A DNA stretch of 64,000 nt from Palaemon carinicauda (lineage: Eukaryota > Arthropoda > Malacostraca > Decapoda > Palaemonidae), in the NCBI RefSeq assembly GCF_036898095.1, contig NC_090746.1, forward strand, positions 53,169,088 to 53,233,087. The letters run 5' to 3'. The notes under the pieces are model-generated. The model worked only from the letters and a program-made list of their open reading frames with translations. It searched no databases and was not told the origin of the DNA. Position numbers and translations under genes: made by a program. Positions 24,699-34,323 of this stretch are shown one piece after another. Position 1 is the stretch's first letter. Each line of letters begins with the position of its first letter.

Positions 24699-27602
24699 AT
24701 GCCTCAGACCTCATTGGCAAGCATGGAAAACACAAGGGGCGGATGCTTGGACGGTGTCCGTCCTGAAAGAAGGCTACAGGGTCCCCTTCATAGCGGATCC
24801 ACCCCCTCTTATCCCAGCCACCCGGACAGAATGGTTGGCTCCCAGGGACCCGTTGAAAAGGGCCACCCTTCAAAAAGAAGTTTCCTCCATGTTAGAGAAG
24901 GGAGCCATGGAAGAAGTCCTTCTCCCAGGGCCAGGCTTCTACAGCCGCCTGTTCCTGGTGGAGAAAGCAACGGTGGGGTGAAGGCCGGTGATAGACCTGT
25001 CGGCCCTCAACAAGTTCGTCAAGAAGATGAGCTTCAAGATGGACACCCCAAAATCCGTCCTGATGTCCTTGAGGGAGAAGGATTTCATGATGACGATCGA
25101 CCTCAAGGACGCGTATTTCCAGATCCCTGTCCACCCGTCGAGTCGGAAGTTCCTCCGGGTGAAATGGGGCTCCCAGATCCTGCAGTTCAGGACCCTTTGC
25201 TTCGGCCTGTCGACGGCCCCTCAAGTGTTCACGAGGGTCTTCGCGACGGTCTCAGTATGGGCTCACGAACGGGGTATCCGTCTCATCAGATACCTGGACG
25301 ACTGGTTGCTCCTTTCCAGCTCAAAGGCCCTCTTGGAAGAGCAAGGGAAGGACCTCCTCCAATTCTGCAGGAATCTGGGAATCATTATCAACCTGGAAAA
25401 ATCGAACCTAACTCCATCCAACAGAATGGGGTACTTGGGTATGACGTTGGACACCGTGCAGGGGAAGGCCTTCCCCTCGGAAGACAGGATACAGAACCTC
25501 ATCAAAATCATTCAGCCGTTCCTGTCGGAGCATTCCAGGAGGGCGAAAGACTGGCAGAGACTGATAGGTCACCTGTTCTCATTAGAGAAACTGGTTCCCC
25601 AAGAGAAGATACGGCTCAGACCCGTACAATGGAACCTCAAGGGCCTATGGTCCCAGACAGGCTCTCAGAAAGCGTTGATTCCGGTCCTTCCGGACACGAG
25701 AGCAGCCTTAGAATGGTGGCGCTGCCAGTCGAACTCCCTCAAGGGGATGCCCCTCGGGTCCTGTCCCCCCGAGTTCCTCCTGTTCACAGATGCCTCCAGC
25801 CTAGGGTGGGGAGCCCACCTGCGGGAGGAAACAGCAAGCGGTACCTGGTCGGAGACCGAAAGACATCTCCACATCAACGTCCTGGAGCTAAAAGCAGTAC
25901 AGAAGGCATGTCTGCACTTTGCAAGTCGGTTGAGGGGAAACACCGTGGCCCTAATGTGCGACAACGCCACGGTGGTAGCCTACATAAAGAAACAAGGCGG
26001 CATGAGATCGAAAGAACTGTGCGACCTCACCATAAACATCCTGCATTGGGCGGACGAGCAACAGGTGGTACTACTAGCAAGATTCATCCCCGGGAAAAGA
26101 AACGTGCTAGCCGACGGCCTCAGCAGAATGGGTCAGATAGTAGGGACGGAGTGGTCCCTACACCCAGAAGTGGCCAGACTCATCGTTCAACGCTGGGGCT
26201 CCCCGGTGATGGACCTCTTCGCAACAAAGCTCAACGCCAAGCTACCGGTCTATTGCTCCCCGGTGCCAGACCAAAGAGCAGCCCTAGAAGACGCCTTCCA
26301 GCACAAGTGGGACAACCTGGACGTATATGCCTTTCCCCCCTTCACGCTGTTAAGGCAGGTGCTCAACAGAGTAAGAGCCTCCCAAAACCTAAGGATGACT
26401 TTGGTAGCGCCCTGGTGGCCGGAGAGGGAGTGGTTCGCGGATCTAAAAGACCTGGCAAGCCAACCGCCTTGGCCTCTGCCCCCCAGGCCAGATCTGCTGA
26501 GTCAACCTCACTTCCTCAAGTTCCACGACAACCCTCTCTCTCTTCGCCTTCACGCCTGGAGACTATCGAGCGGCTCCTGAAGAAGGAGGGGTACTCCTCC
26601 TCCACAGCTAAGAGGATGTCCCTATACCTAAGGAAATCCTCTACCGTGGTCTACCAGGCGAAGTGGGCCGCCTTTACGAAGTGGTGCTCGGCAAAACACA
26701 TAAGACCTCTTAAAGCTTCGGTCCCTGACATAGCGGACTTTCTCGTGTACCTTAGGGATGAAATAGGGATGTCAATCCCAGCTATTAAAGGAGTACGGAC
26801 AGCCTTAGGCCAAGTCTTTCTCCTAAAAGGCATCGACCTGGGGACCTCGAGACACATAGCGATGCTGATTAGAAGTTTCGAGCAGTCCTGTCCTCCTCAA
26901 GCCAGGAGAGTGCCCAGATGGGACCTGGCCAAGGTTCTGAAAATGCTGTGTCGTCCTCCCTTTGAACCCCTCAAAGATATCGGGGACAAAGACCTCACCC
27001 TCAAGACCGTCTTCTTGCTAGCCTTGGCTTCAGCTAAGAGAGTAGGTGAGATCCATGGTCTGTCCTACGACGTGGCACACACCAAAGGGTGGAGGGAGGT
27101 ATCCTTCAAGTTCGTACCCTCCTTTGTAGCTAAGACTCAGAACCCAGCAGTCTGGGACCCGAAGTTTGAAGGTTTCTCAATTCCGGCCATTCCCAAGACA
27201 GGCAATATGGAAGACCTGAAGTTATGCCCAGTAAGGACGCTCAGGAAGTACCTGGATAGGACGGCTCATCTCCGACCAGGTGCCAAGAACCTCTTCGTCT
27301 CCTCAGGTGTTAATAAGAAGCAAGTCTCCAAGAACACTATTTCCTTCTGGCTGAGACAAGTCATCACTAGGACTTATGAAGAGGACAAGATGGCAGTGCC
27401 TGGCACTCCCCGCCCCCATGACATGAGAGGCCTGAGCACTTCCTTGGCCTTTGAGAGAAACATGGCAGTGGGGCAGATCCTACAGGCCGGCACTTGGTCG
27501 CACCAGTCGACCTTCGCTGCCCACTATCTCAAGGACTATTCAAGAAAGTCTTTGGATGGATTCTCCATTGGGACAGTCATCGCCGCCCTTCAAGCTGTGT
27601 AG
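24699..27602 (+). CDS. DIRS-2 tyrosine recombinase ORF (open frame overlaps all of RT/RNase H)
   Basis: A 967-codon open frame. The recombinase itself occupies about 26560-27602: an N-terminal helical SAM-like domain (LKKEGYSSSTAKRMSLYLRK to IADFLVYLR), then the catalytic domain with Arg in LASAKRVGEIHGL, HDMRGLSTSLAF (His-x-x-Arg), and Tyr in FAAHYLKD. These are the tyrosine-recombinase residues that join the circular cDNA to the target. Upstream of 26560 the frame is open across the whole RT/RH region in another phase, with no recognisable domain. The true start is therefore unknown and the ATG at 24699 is not supported. DIRS elements are known to overlap recombinase and RT frames. No stop was seen in the recombinase domain. 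Confidence 0.85.
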   Translation: MPQTSLASMENTRGGCLDGVRPERRLQGPLHSGSTPSYPSHPDRMVGSQGPVEKGHPSKRSFLHVREGSHGRSPSPRARLLQPPVPGGESNGGVKAGDRPVGPQQVRQEDELQDGHPKIRPDVLEGEGFHDDDRPQGRVFPDPCPPVESEVPPGEMGLPDPAVQDPLLRPVDGPSSVHEGLRDGLSMGSRTGYPSHQIPGRLVAPFQLKGPLGRAREGPPPILQESGNHYQPGKIEPNSIQQNGVLGYDVGHRAGEGLPLGRQDTEPHQNHSAVPVGAFQEGERLAETDRSPVLIRETGSPREDTAQTRTMEPQGPMVPDRLSESVDSGPSGHESSLRMVALPVELPQGDAPRVLSPRVPPVHRCLQPRVGSPPAGGNSKRYLVGDRKTSPHQRPGAKSSTEGMSALCKSVEGKHRGPNVRQRHGGSLHKETRRHEIERTVRPHHKHPALGGRATGGTTSKIHPREKKRASRRPQQNGSDSRDGVVPTPRSGQTHRSTLGLPGDGPLRNKAQRQATGLLLPGARPKSSPRRRLPAQVGQPGRICLSPLHAVKAGAQQSKSLPKPKDDFGSALVAGEGVVRGSKRPGKPTALASAPQARSAESTSLPQVPRQPSLSSPSRLETIERLLKKEGYSSSTAKRMSLYLRKSSTVVYQAKWAAFTKWCSAKHIRPLKASVPDIADFLVYLRDEIGMSIPAIKGVRTALGQVFLLKGIDLGTSRHIAMLIRSFEQSCPPQARRVPRWDLAKVLKMLCRPPFEPLKDIGDKDLTLKTVFLLALASAKRVGEIHGLSYDVAHTKGWREVSFKFVPSFVAKTQNPAVWDPKFEGFSIPAIPKTGNMEDLKLCPVRTLRKYLDRTAHLRPGAKNLFVSSGVNKKQVSKNTISFWLRQVITRTYEEDKMAVPGTPRPHDMRGLSTSLAFERNMAVGQILQAGTWSHQSTFAAHYLKDYSRKSLDGFSIGTVIAALQAV
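24754..26580 (+). pseudogene. DIRS-2 reverse transcriptase/RNase H with one nonsense codon
   Basis: The frame is open from before 24754, with one TGA at 24979-24981, then open from 24988 to 26580. The TGA replaces the Trp of the conserved GGWRPV motif seen in DIRS-1 and DIRS-3. RT motifs are TIDLKDAYFQIPV (about 25096), CFGLSTAPQVFTRV (about 25200) and YLDDWLLL (about 25290). RNase H follows: LFTDASSLGWG (about 25780), then CDNATVVAYIKKQGG, then FIPGKRNVLADGLSR. After it is the DIRS-typical module with MDLFATKLNAKLPVYCSPVP and TLVAPWWPEREW. Apart from the TGA the protein looks complete. Confidence 0.88.
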
Positions 27603-27829
27603 CGGTAGGCTAGAAGACGTCCCCAACGTTGAATAGACTCGTCCCTACTTCATCAGGAGAAGATTCAGTAGAGAAGATGTTAAGAGGTGAGTCTTAAATA
27701 ATAAGCGTAAGGTTCCGCAGTTACCCTCTATCCGCTCTTTGATAGGCCCCGCATTCCTTAGCCCTCCAGGCACTATGTGCCAGACCAAGTGGCAGAATGG
27801 CTCTCCCGCCTCCTAAGGTATAAGTCTCC

Positions 27830-27925
27830 TATGGAAAGTAGTTCTCGGTGAGTATATTGTGTCGGAACAAATCAAAAATTTTAAACAATTTTTATTTTTC
27901 CTAACATACTCACCGAGAACTACTT
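27830..27925. repeat. DIRS-2 internal complementary region
   Basis: Contains the complement of the left edge followed directly by the complement of the right edge, giving the circle junction sequence GATTTGTTCC when read on the other strand. Confidence 0.9.
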
Positions 27926-27992
27926 TCCGGGTAATGGCCCTCCCGTCCGTCCCCGAGTGCCATCCTTCCATTGCCGAGTTGGGCTAAACGTC

Positions 27993-28173
27993 GAACTTAA
28001 TGGCGATGCTGACCCGGGAAGGCAGTGACCTGCCCTGATCCTGCCCTCAGGGCGTATCCTGGCGGCGGGGGTAGAAACTATATGGAGCGGGATAGGGGGG
28101 TAACGCGGGAAAATCTTGGTCGAGATTGAGAGGTCACCAAGTGACTCCTATGGAAAGTAGTTCTCGGTGAGTA
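27993..28173 (-). repeat. DIRS-2 right inverted terminal repeat
   Basis: Inverted partner of 21836-22005. It contains a short extra duplicated CTGCCCT segment near 28030-28050. Confidence 0.92.
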
Positions 28174-28388
28174 TGTTAGGAAAAATAAAAATTGTTTAAA
28201 ATTTTTGATTTCCTTCTGAAATGAGGGTTCGTCTTATATTTGATTATGTTGGAAACAGCACTGCCAACTGGCCAGTACTAAAAATAATTGAGAAACTACC
28301 GTCAACCAAGCAGCCAGTAGCGAAAATAATGTCGGCTAACTGATTTTTCCGGATTATAGATTGCCGGATTAGTGATGGTCAACCTGTA

Positions 28389-29400
28389 TGCATCAGGAAC
28401 AAGGAAACTTGAGAGCTACGTCGGTGGACTTTTTAGATTCTGGTGGCCTGTCGTGTCCCCCAAGTGTTTTTCGCACCTTATTGGAGGTAGGAGGGTCTTC
28501 TCCCGTTTCCTGAGAGAACTACCCTAATGGACCACACTTCTCTGTCAGCCCCATCTTCAGAAGTATTAAAGTCCCTAAAATTTCATGGTTCAAGGCTATC
28601 CAACATCTCTGAGTTAAAGGGTTTTCAAAAAGACCTGCTCAGAAGATGTCTGGGCACATGTTGTGGTCCTTTGCACCTGTCTACCATGAAAGTGAACCAC
28701 CATCTGTGATTGTTGTCGTAGTAGGGATACTTCTCTGGTTTTAGCATCTCTTGCACAGATAGCAGATTTCCTTGTCTTTTTTTACTGAGAGAAGTGCTTC
28801 TCAGTCGAAGATGTCAAATGCTACCACTCAGCCTTGAGCAAAGTCTTTCAGCTGAGGATGATATACATTTCCTCCTCTTGGGAGTTGTCTATGCTTGTGA
28901 GGAGCTTCAAACTCTCTTACCAACCTCTGGATTTAAGGCCCCTTGTTATGGGAGGTGACCCTGGTTCTTAAGGCTCTTACACATGTCTAGTTAAATTCTT
29001 TGAGAAGATCATCAGACAGAGATCTGACCCTCAAGACCGTCTTTTTGGTAGCCTTAGCATCAGCGAAGAGAGTAGGTGAGTTATAATTAGACAGCAACAC
29101 CGAGGGATCAAAGCTCCCCTTAGTTTTTTACCTGCCTTTGTAGCCAAAACTCAGAACCTGTCATTGTTTAACCCCCGATTTAAAACCTTCTTCATCCCTT
29201 CTCTTTGTGAGGCGTAGAGTAGTGATTGAGAGGAGATGATTTTGTGTTCTGTAGAGGGCTCTTCAATGCTATCTGAAGAAGACTTGACATCTCAGGCCTG
29301 ATTGTTAGTGACACTTTCTTAGCTTTGGCAGGTCCAAGAAAGAGTTGTCAAGGGACAGTTTCACTTTCTGGCCTTGTGAGACAATTCGTATGGTGTAAAC
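28389..29400 (+). pseudogene. Old DIRS remnant (DIRS-5), right part: ORF1 piece and tyrosine recombinase
   Basis: 28400-28560 resembles an ORF1 segment of DIRS-1 (VDFLDSGGLSCPPS). From about 28745 a broken recombinase follows: AQIADFLVF, then LTLKT-like and SAKRV-like sequence around 29015-29075, then FVAKTQN and FNPRFKTFFIPSL near 29140-29200. The RT/RNase H region is missing between these two parts, so a large deletion happened before or after the TIR insertion. Frames are badly broken. Confidence 0.7.
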
Positions 29401-29795
29401 ATATTCAATATTTAAAGGACTTAGTTTTGTATAGCTAGGAAAAATACAAATTACTATTAAAATTTGTTATATTTAGAATCAAAAGGATATAAAATGTAAG
29501 ACTTGTAGCTTGGGCCAAAAGAAAGCTGCACTTTATACCTCTCAAGGCATATTGTAAGTCAAATCTTTCTGAATGGGATGTTTGTGGTGCAATGATAAAA
29601 TTCTTAATACTCGCTAGAGAAAAAGAGTTGCAAGATTTCTTTTATTTTATAAATAATATCGCCTAGATAACGCTCACTTCTGCAGTGTTATTACAAGGCT
29701 TAGAATATCTGAATGGTGATGCTAGATTTTGGAAAATAAGGAAATTGGAAGGTCTTGGATGTTTGAGTGCCATTTTAAACATTCTTCTCTATGTA
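29401..29795. other. AT-rich spacer
   Basis: Nothing recognised between the DIRS-5 remnant and the 3' end of the LINE. Confidence 0.4.
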
Positions 29796-32065
29796 TTGCC
29801 TTGTTTCATCATCGTCTCCCACGCCAATTGATGTAAAGGGCCTCTGTTACATTATGCCAATCGTCTCTACTGTATCTTGAGCTTTTAAATCAATACTTCT
29901 CTATTCATCATCTACTTCATGCTTCATAGTCCTTTGCCATGTAGGCCTGGGTCTTCCAACTCTTCTAGTGCCTTGTTGAGCCCAGTTACAAGTTTGTTGC
30001 ACTAATCTTTCATGGGGTGGGCTAAAAGCGTACCCAAACCATCTCTATCTACCCCTTACCATATCATCCATATATGGCACTCAAGTAATCTCTCTTCTAG
30101 TTTCATTTCTAATCCTCTCCTGCCATTAAATTCCCAATATTCTTCTGAAGGCCTTGTTCTCAAATATACAAAATCTATTGGATTTTGTTTCATTGTCATA
30201 CCACGACTCATGTCCGTACAGTAACACTGATCTCACTAAACTGATATATAGCGTGATTTTCTTTATATAATTTCAGGCAATTTGATTTCCAAATTTTATA
30301 TTACCTAGCCGCTGTCTAATTTACTTTTTTCAATCTTTCATTAAACTCCAATTCTAAAGACCTTGTATTAGAGATCATAGTTCCTAAATATTTTGATGAT
30401 TATCTCATTAATCCTTTCTCCTTCCAATGATATTTGATCTTCCATTGCATATCCCATTCTCATCTCATGTCTTTCTCTTCTATTTATCTTGAACCTAAAT
30501 ACAATTGATATTTCATGCATTCTGGTAGGCAAGCATTGCAAATCTTGTGGTGTTCTGCTAATAAGGACAGCATCATCAGCATACTCTAGGTCAGCATCAT
30601 CAGCATACTCTAGGTCAGCTAATTTCCTGTTAACAAATCAAGTCCAATCCTTCTCCCCCATCCCCAACTATTCTATGCATTACAAAATCCACGAGGAGGA
30701 TAAATATCATAGGTGACTAAACATTCCTTTGGAGATACTCCATTGTTCACTGAAAATTCATTTGATAGGACTCCACTAACATGAAGTTTGCACTTGCTAT
30801 CCTCATGAATTGACTTAATCAAATTTATATATTTAAGAGGAATTCCACAAAATTGGCTGGTGCACACTATCAAAGGCTTTTTCATAGTCCATAAATGCTA
30901 TCAAAAGTCGATTTCTATATTCTACACATTGCTGTACAACATTTCCTAAAATTAGAATTTGGACAGTACAACTTCTACCTTTTCAAAATCATGCTTGTTC
31001 CTCTCTCAGCTTTTCATCATACTATATATTTTCATAACATAATTGAGTGTGATGCCTCTGTAATTAAAACAGTCAGTCAGATCTTTTTTTTCCCATTTTC
31101 ACCAATACTCCAGGCTCCCATTTATCTGGTTTTGCCTCTTCACACCACATTCTACAAAATAATTTTGTAAGTATTCTGCAAGTCATTTCATTTTTGGCCA
31201 ATATCCTCTCAGCAGTTATTTCATCGTATCAGTATCTCTTGACTTTTTAATAATAGCTTCAACTTCAACCACACTGAATGTATTAATGGGCACATCATGG
31301 TCTTCCTCATATATATCTCTTATTCATGACCTTACTAAAGTGTTCCGTTCAATATTGTCTTTCTTCATCTTTTGCTGTTATAACAGATTCATCTCTCTAT
31401 TCGATGGGTACATGCTGCTGCTTCTTTGGGCCATTAGAGATTTCATTTATAATTCTCTGAACAATTCTTACACCATAGCCTCTCTTGAATTCATATCTTT
31501 GTTAGTCTCATCTGCTTTCCTGTCTAAATATTGTCTCCAGTCATTCCTAGCTTTTCTTTTGACCTCGCTATCAATACTGGAATACTTGGCATGCTCTACC
31601 TTGTAATTTTTGTCACCTCGAAAACTTTCAACAATCAATTTCTGTCTTTATCTCCTTTTTATAGTATCCCTAGTATCATTTATTATCCATGGCTTTCTCC
31701 ATGTAACTGCATGTCACAGAACTTCACTACTAACTGACTGATATATGTTGTTAAAATCACACCATTCTTCATTGTCTGATTTTCGTCTCAAAGTCTCTAA
31801 GATTGCAAATCGATTCCTACATTCAACTATAAATGTTTCTCTGTGTGCAGATTCTAGTTTATCTGCATCAAACCTAGGTATTATATTTACATTTCTATTG
31901 GGTCCTTTCAGTTTTAATTTCAGTGTGGCAATGAGGAGCTAGTGATCACTACCAAAATCTGCACCTCTATAGCTTCTTACATTTCTCGGAGTCCTCCTCC
32001 TCTCTTTATTAATGGTTATGTGATCTATTTGATTTTTGTAATTGCCACATGGTGAGGTCCATGTA
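29796..32065 (-). pseudogene. LINE (non-LTR retrotransposon), 3' part: end of endonuclease, RT, 3' region
   Basis: Read on the minus strand, it begins just beside the Gypsy LTR with the end of an AP-type endonuclease (WTSPCGNYKNQIDHI, then FGSDH near 31950). A linker comes next, then an RT with DYEKAFDSVHQ (about 30856-30900), GVLSNEFSVNNGVS (about 30765), and a YADDAVLI active-site motif (about 30560-30600). Stops and frameshifts are frequent. The N-terminal endonuclease part lies at 46796-47170, on the other side of the Gypsy insertion, in the correct order and orientation. The architecture is endonuclease followed by RT, as in Jockey/I/R1-like LINEs; the exact clade was not determined. Confidence 0.82.
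30568..30615 (-). repeat. 24-bp in-frame duplication of the LINE active-site motif
   Basis: Two perfect 24-bp units (30568-30591, 30592-30615) encode the YADD motif and neighbours twice on the minus strand. Confidence 0.9.
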
Positions 32066-32530
32066 TTGGCGTGCTACTGTTATAAGCACACATTGAGTAT
32101 GAGTTGTTTCAGATGTATGTAAATGGATAACTGAATACATCTTAATAGTTTTTAAGTATTTATTCTATAAAAACAACAGAGTTAAACATCTCCATCACTG
32201 GAGGAAGCTGGGTTGGTCCAGATGACCAATTCTGGTGAAGTATAGATATGAACTGACTAAATTATCGATATCACAGATATCGTATGCTTAGTTTATTTTA
32301 GACACGTCACAAACTCGGAAGACACCTGCATCCGGTGACGTCACAAACTTTCACACGCTGAGACAATGTGTTGACGTTTAAGAAGAATGTCAAATTGCTG
32401 AGATTTGCATTGTATGTCCTGTTTACGATTTGAATAACTACAGCAAATCCCAGGGTTAGCTCCTTCAACCAACATGACATATTACGTCATTTGTTTTAAA
32501 CATGTAATATTAACTATTCTAATTATTACA
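32066..32530 (-). repeat. Gypsy 3' LTR
   Basis: Read on the minus strand it begins TGTAATAATTAG. Same length as the 5' LTR. Confidence 0.95.
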
Positions 32531-33239
32531 TTAGCTCGGCCAGCTATCTCAATTTTTTTTACAAAAATTTAACAACAAGCCAAAACATGGTTATTAGGTG
32601 TGACTGGACATACGTATTATTCTTTGTTTAACTTTAGCCATAATCAACCGAGGACGAATGTCCAAATAGGCACATTAAAAAATAATAACAATAATGCATA
32701 TAAAAAAGATATTACCAAAGCAAAAAGAAAAATGCATGATAAAACCAAGATCATATATATGGTACATTGCTAGCAAATGATTATATGGTACCAAAAAAAA
32801 AACTTCTGACTTACATATGATTCGGTAACTTGATAAAGAATAATTGTTACCTTTGTCAGAAACAAAATACTCAATTTTTAGTGCACAAACACGAATTCCT
32901 GGTACGTACACGTACCACGGTTTCGTACATATATATACTGTATATATATTTATATATAGGGCTGATATATTTTATTAGATGCCCATAGATTCTGTTATAT
33001 ATTTTATTTTTTTCTTTTCTCTTTTCTTTTTTAACATTCCGGCTTATATATTTTTATTAGATGCCGAGAGAAAAAATTATTTATAACTTTTTTTTTTTTT
33101 TTTTTAAATGTTGTTTTAAATGTATTTTTAACAATGCAAATGTAGAAAATTTCTTTAATTACATATTACTAGCGTACTAATCAGCTTTTCATACAAACTC
33201 TTCCCGACAAATTACTCCTTTAGCGAATGAGGTGGCCAC
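32531..33239 (-). other. Gypsy region between env stop and 3' LTR
   Basis: AT-rich non-coding sequence with TATA-type runs near 32925-32960 and T runs near 33095. No clear purine-rich polypurine tract was seen directly beside the LTR; the minus strand there reads GAGATAGCTGGCCGAGC. Confidence 0.5.
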
Positions 33240-33938
33240 TCAAACAGCTTTGAACTGAATCAAATAGGGCGTATTGTCGGGGCTAGGCAAATCGTTCCTT
33301 TTTAGCTGCTTGCTGTGCCATAACCTACGCCAAACAAGGATGTTCACGGCGATAAATATCACCACCGTGATACACAAACCAGCTAGTAGTTTGGGGTGAA
33401 GAATTTCCTTATAAGTCGGTGACAGGTGGTCCATTTCGGTTATTTTCATCAACCGCTTGGCAACTTGTCCGTTGTACGGGAGAGGAAGTGCTGGCATTGT
33501 AGAGGTCCACGTGAAGTTCGCGAAGTATGCTCGTTCTCTGATGATTGTCCGTAGACCAGTCACCATGGAATTCGGGGAAGTCCCGACACAACCATCTGCT
33601 GCGACGAAGATATGGGTGAAGGACGTGGATCCGTCAGGGCATGATACATTGAAGCCGTCCTTGTCGTATCGTATCCACGAGCCATTATTCAGTCTGCAAT
33701 TGAACTCATTATTGTCAAAGGGATAAAGCTTATCCAGACAATTTTCACTTGTATGGGAGAGAGCACCGTCTAGCACTATACCTAACTCGCATGAATCCAT
33801 TAAGTTTTTATGGAATTCAAATGAGTCAGCTGTACATATTTTTCTATCCATTGCGTCTGAACAGTGAGTTAATTGATTTAAGTCTTTAATGACCGTATAT
33901 GTTTCCTTGTCTGGGGAAATCAATACGTGTCCTGTCAA
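33240..33938 (-). pseudogene. Gypsy env, C-terminal part
   Basis: The last about 230 codons of the envelope-like protein. The segment is rich in Cys (for example NCLDKLYPFDNNEFNCRL) and has candidate N-glycosylation sites, including ANFTWT. A single strong membrane span near its end (LLAGLCITVVIFIAVNILVW) is followed by a short basic cytoplasmic tail. This is the layout of a class I-type fusion glycoprotein as found in errantiviruses. The segment is separated from the N-terminal part (40480-41481) by DIRS-3 and has no start of its own: the apparent first codon is TTG. Not functional as it stands. Confidence 0.85.
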
Positions 33939-33964
33939 ACTGGATTTTTAAATATTAAACTTAG

Positions 33965-34121
33965 CCGGTGAATATATAATTGCTGCAACTCTGCGGCTCG
34001 ACAGACAACATACTCAAAAAACTCGCGAGCGATCGCTATGCAGGTTGCGGGTGTGCCCACCAGCGCCAACTGTCGGCCAGATACCACTCTTGTATGTAAA
34101 CAAAACCTCCCAATTCTTCTC
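33965..34121 (+). repeat. DIRS-3 left inverted terminal repeat
   Basis: 157 bp, nearly identical to the complement of 40287-40442. Contains GCGATCGC. Confidence 0.93.
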
Positions 34122-34323
34122 TGTCGACGTTGACGACAAGACGTACTTATACTCGCTGTAGAACCTGGAGTTTTCCCATCATATTTGGTGAAGTACTTTA
34201 TTTTGGTTTGAGCTTTCGCAGTACAGGTGTTTTTCCTCAACATAAACTCTTGAACTCTTTATTGAATCGGATTATTTGTTGATGACTTGGATTGTTTTTG
34301 GAATTTTCTTTGACTAATTCAAA

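Larger units (their letters stand above)
21820..28211 (+). mobile_element. DIRS1-like retrotransposon, nearly intact (DIRS-2)
   Basis: 6.4 kb with inverted terminal repeats (21836-22005, 27993-28173) and an internal complementary region (about 27830-27925). That region holds the complements of the left edge (TGTTCCGACACAATATACTC) and of the right edge, joined, so the ends could be placed to within about 3 bp. TTT occurs at both junctions. ORF1, RT/RNase H and tyrosine recombinase are all recognisable with long open frames. It is more GC-rich than its surroundings. Defects seen are a frame change in ORF1 and a TGA in RT. It sits inside the TIR element 20402-28386. Confidence 0.92.
20402..28386. 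mobile_element. TIR-bounded DNA transposon remnant with TA target duplication, host of DIRS-2
   Basis: The left end begins CAGGTAGGCCATCACTAATC at 20402. The right end is the inverted form ending at 28386 (consensus CAGGTTGACCATCACTAATC). TA dinucleotides at 20400-20401 and 28387-28388 flank them, as in Tc1/mariner/pogo-type insertions. DIRS-5 sequence lies on both sides. No transposase was seen: left-arm sequence (20402-21819) and right-arm sequence (28212-28386) are non-coding, and the middle is DIRS-2. It may be a non-autonomous element of under 2 kb before the DIRS insertion. Confidence 0.65.

Noticed and set aside
21820..28211. Bacterial or phage origin of the GC-rich recombinase gene
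   Set aside because: The recombinase is linked to RT/RNase H, ITRs and an internal complementary region, which is the DIRS structure.
32675..32911. 78-codon minus-strand ORF between env and LTR
   Set aside because: AT-rich low-complexity translation with no motif; position fits the element's 3' untranslated region.
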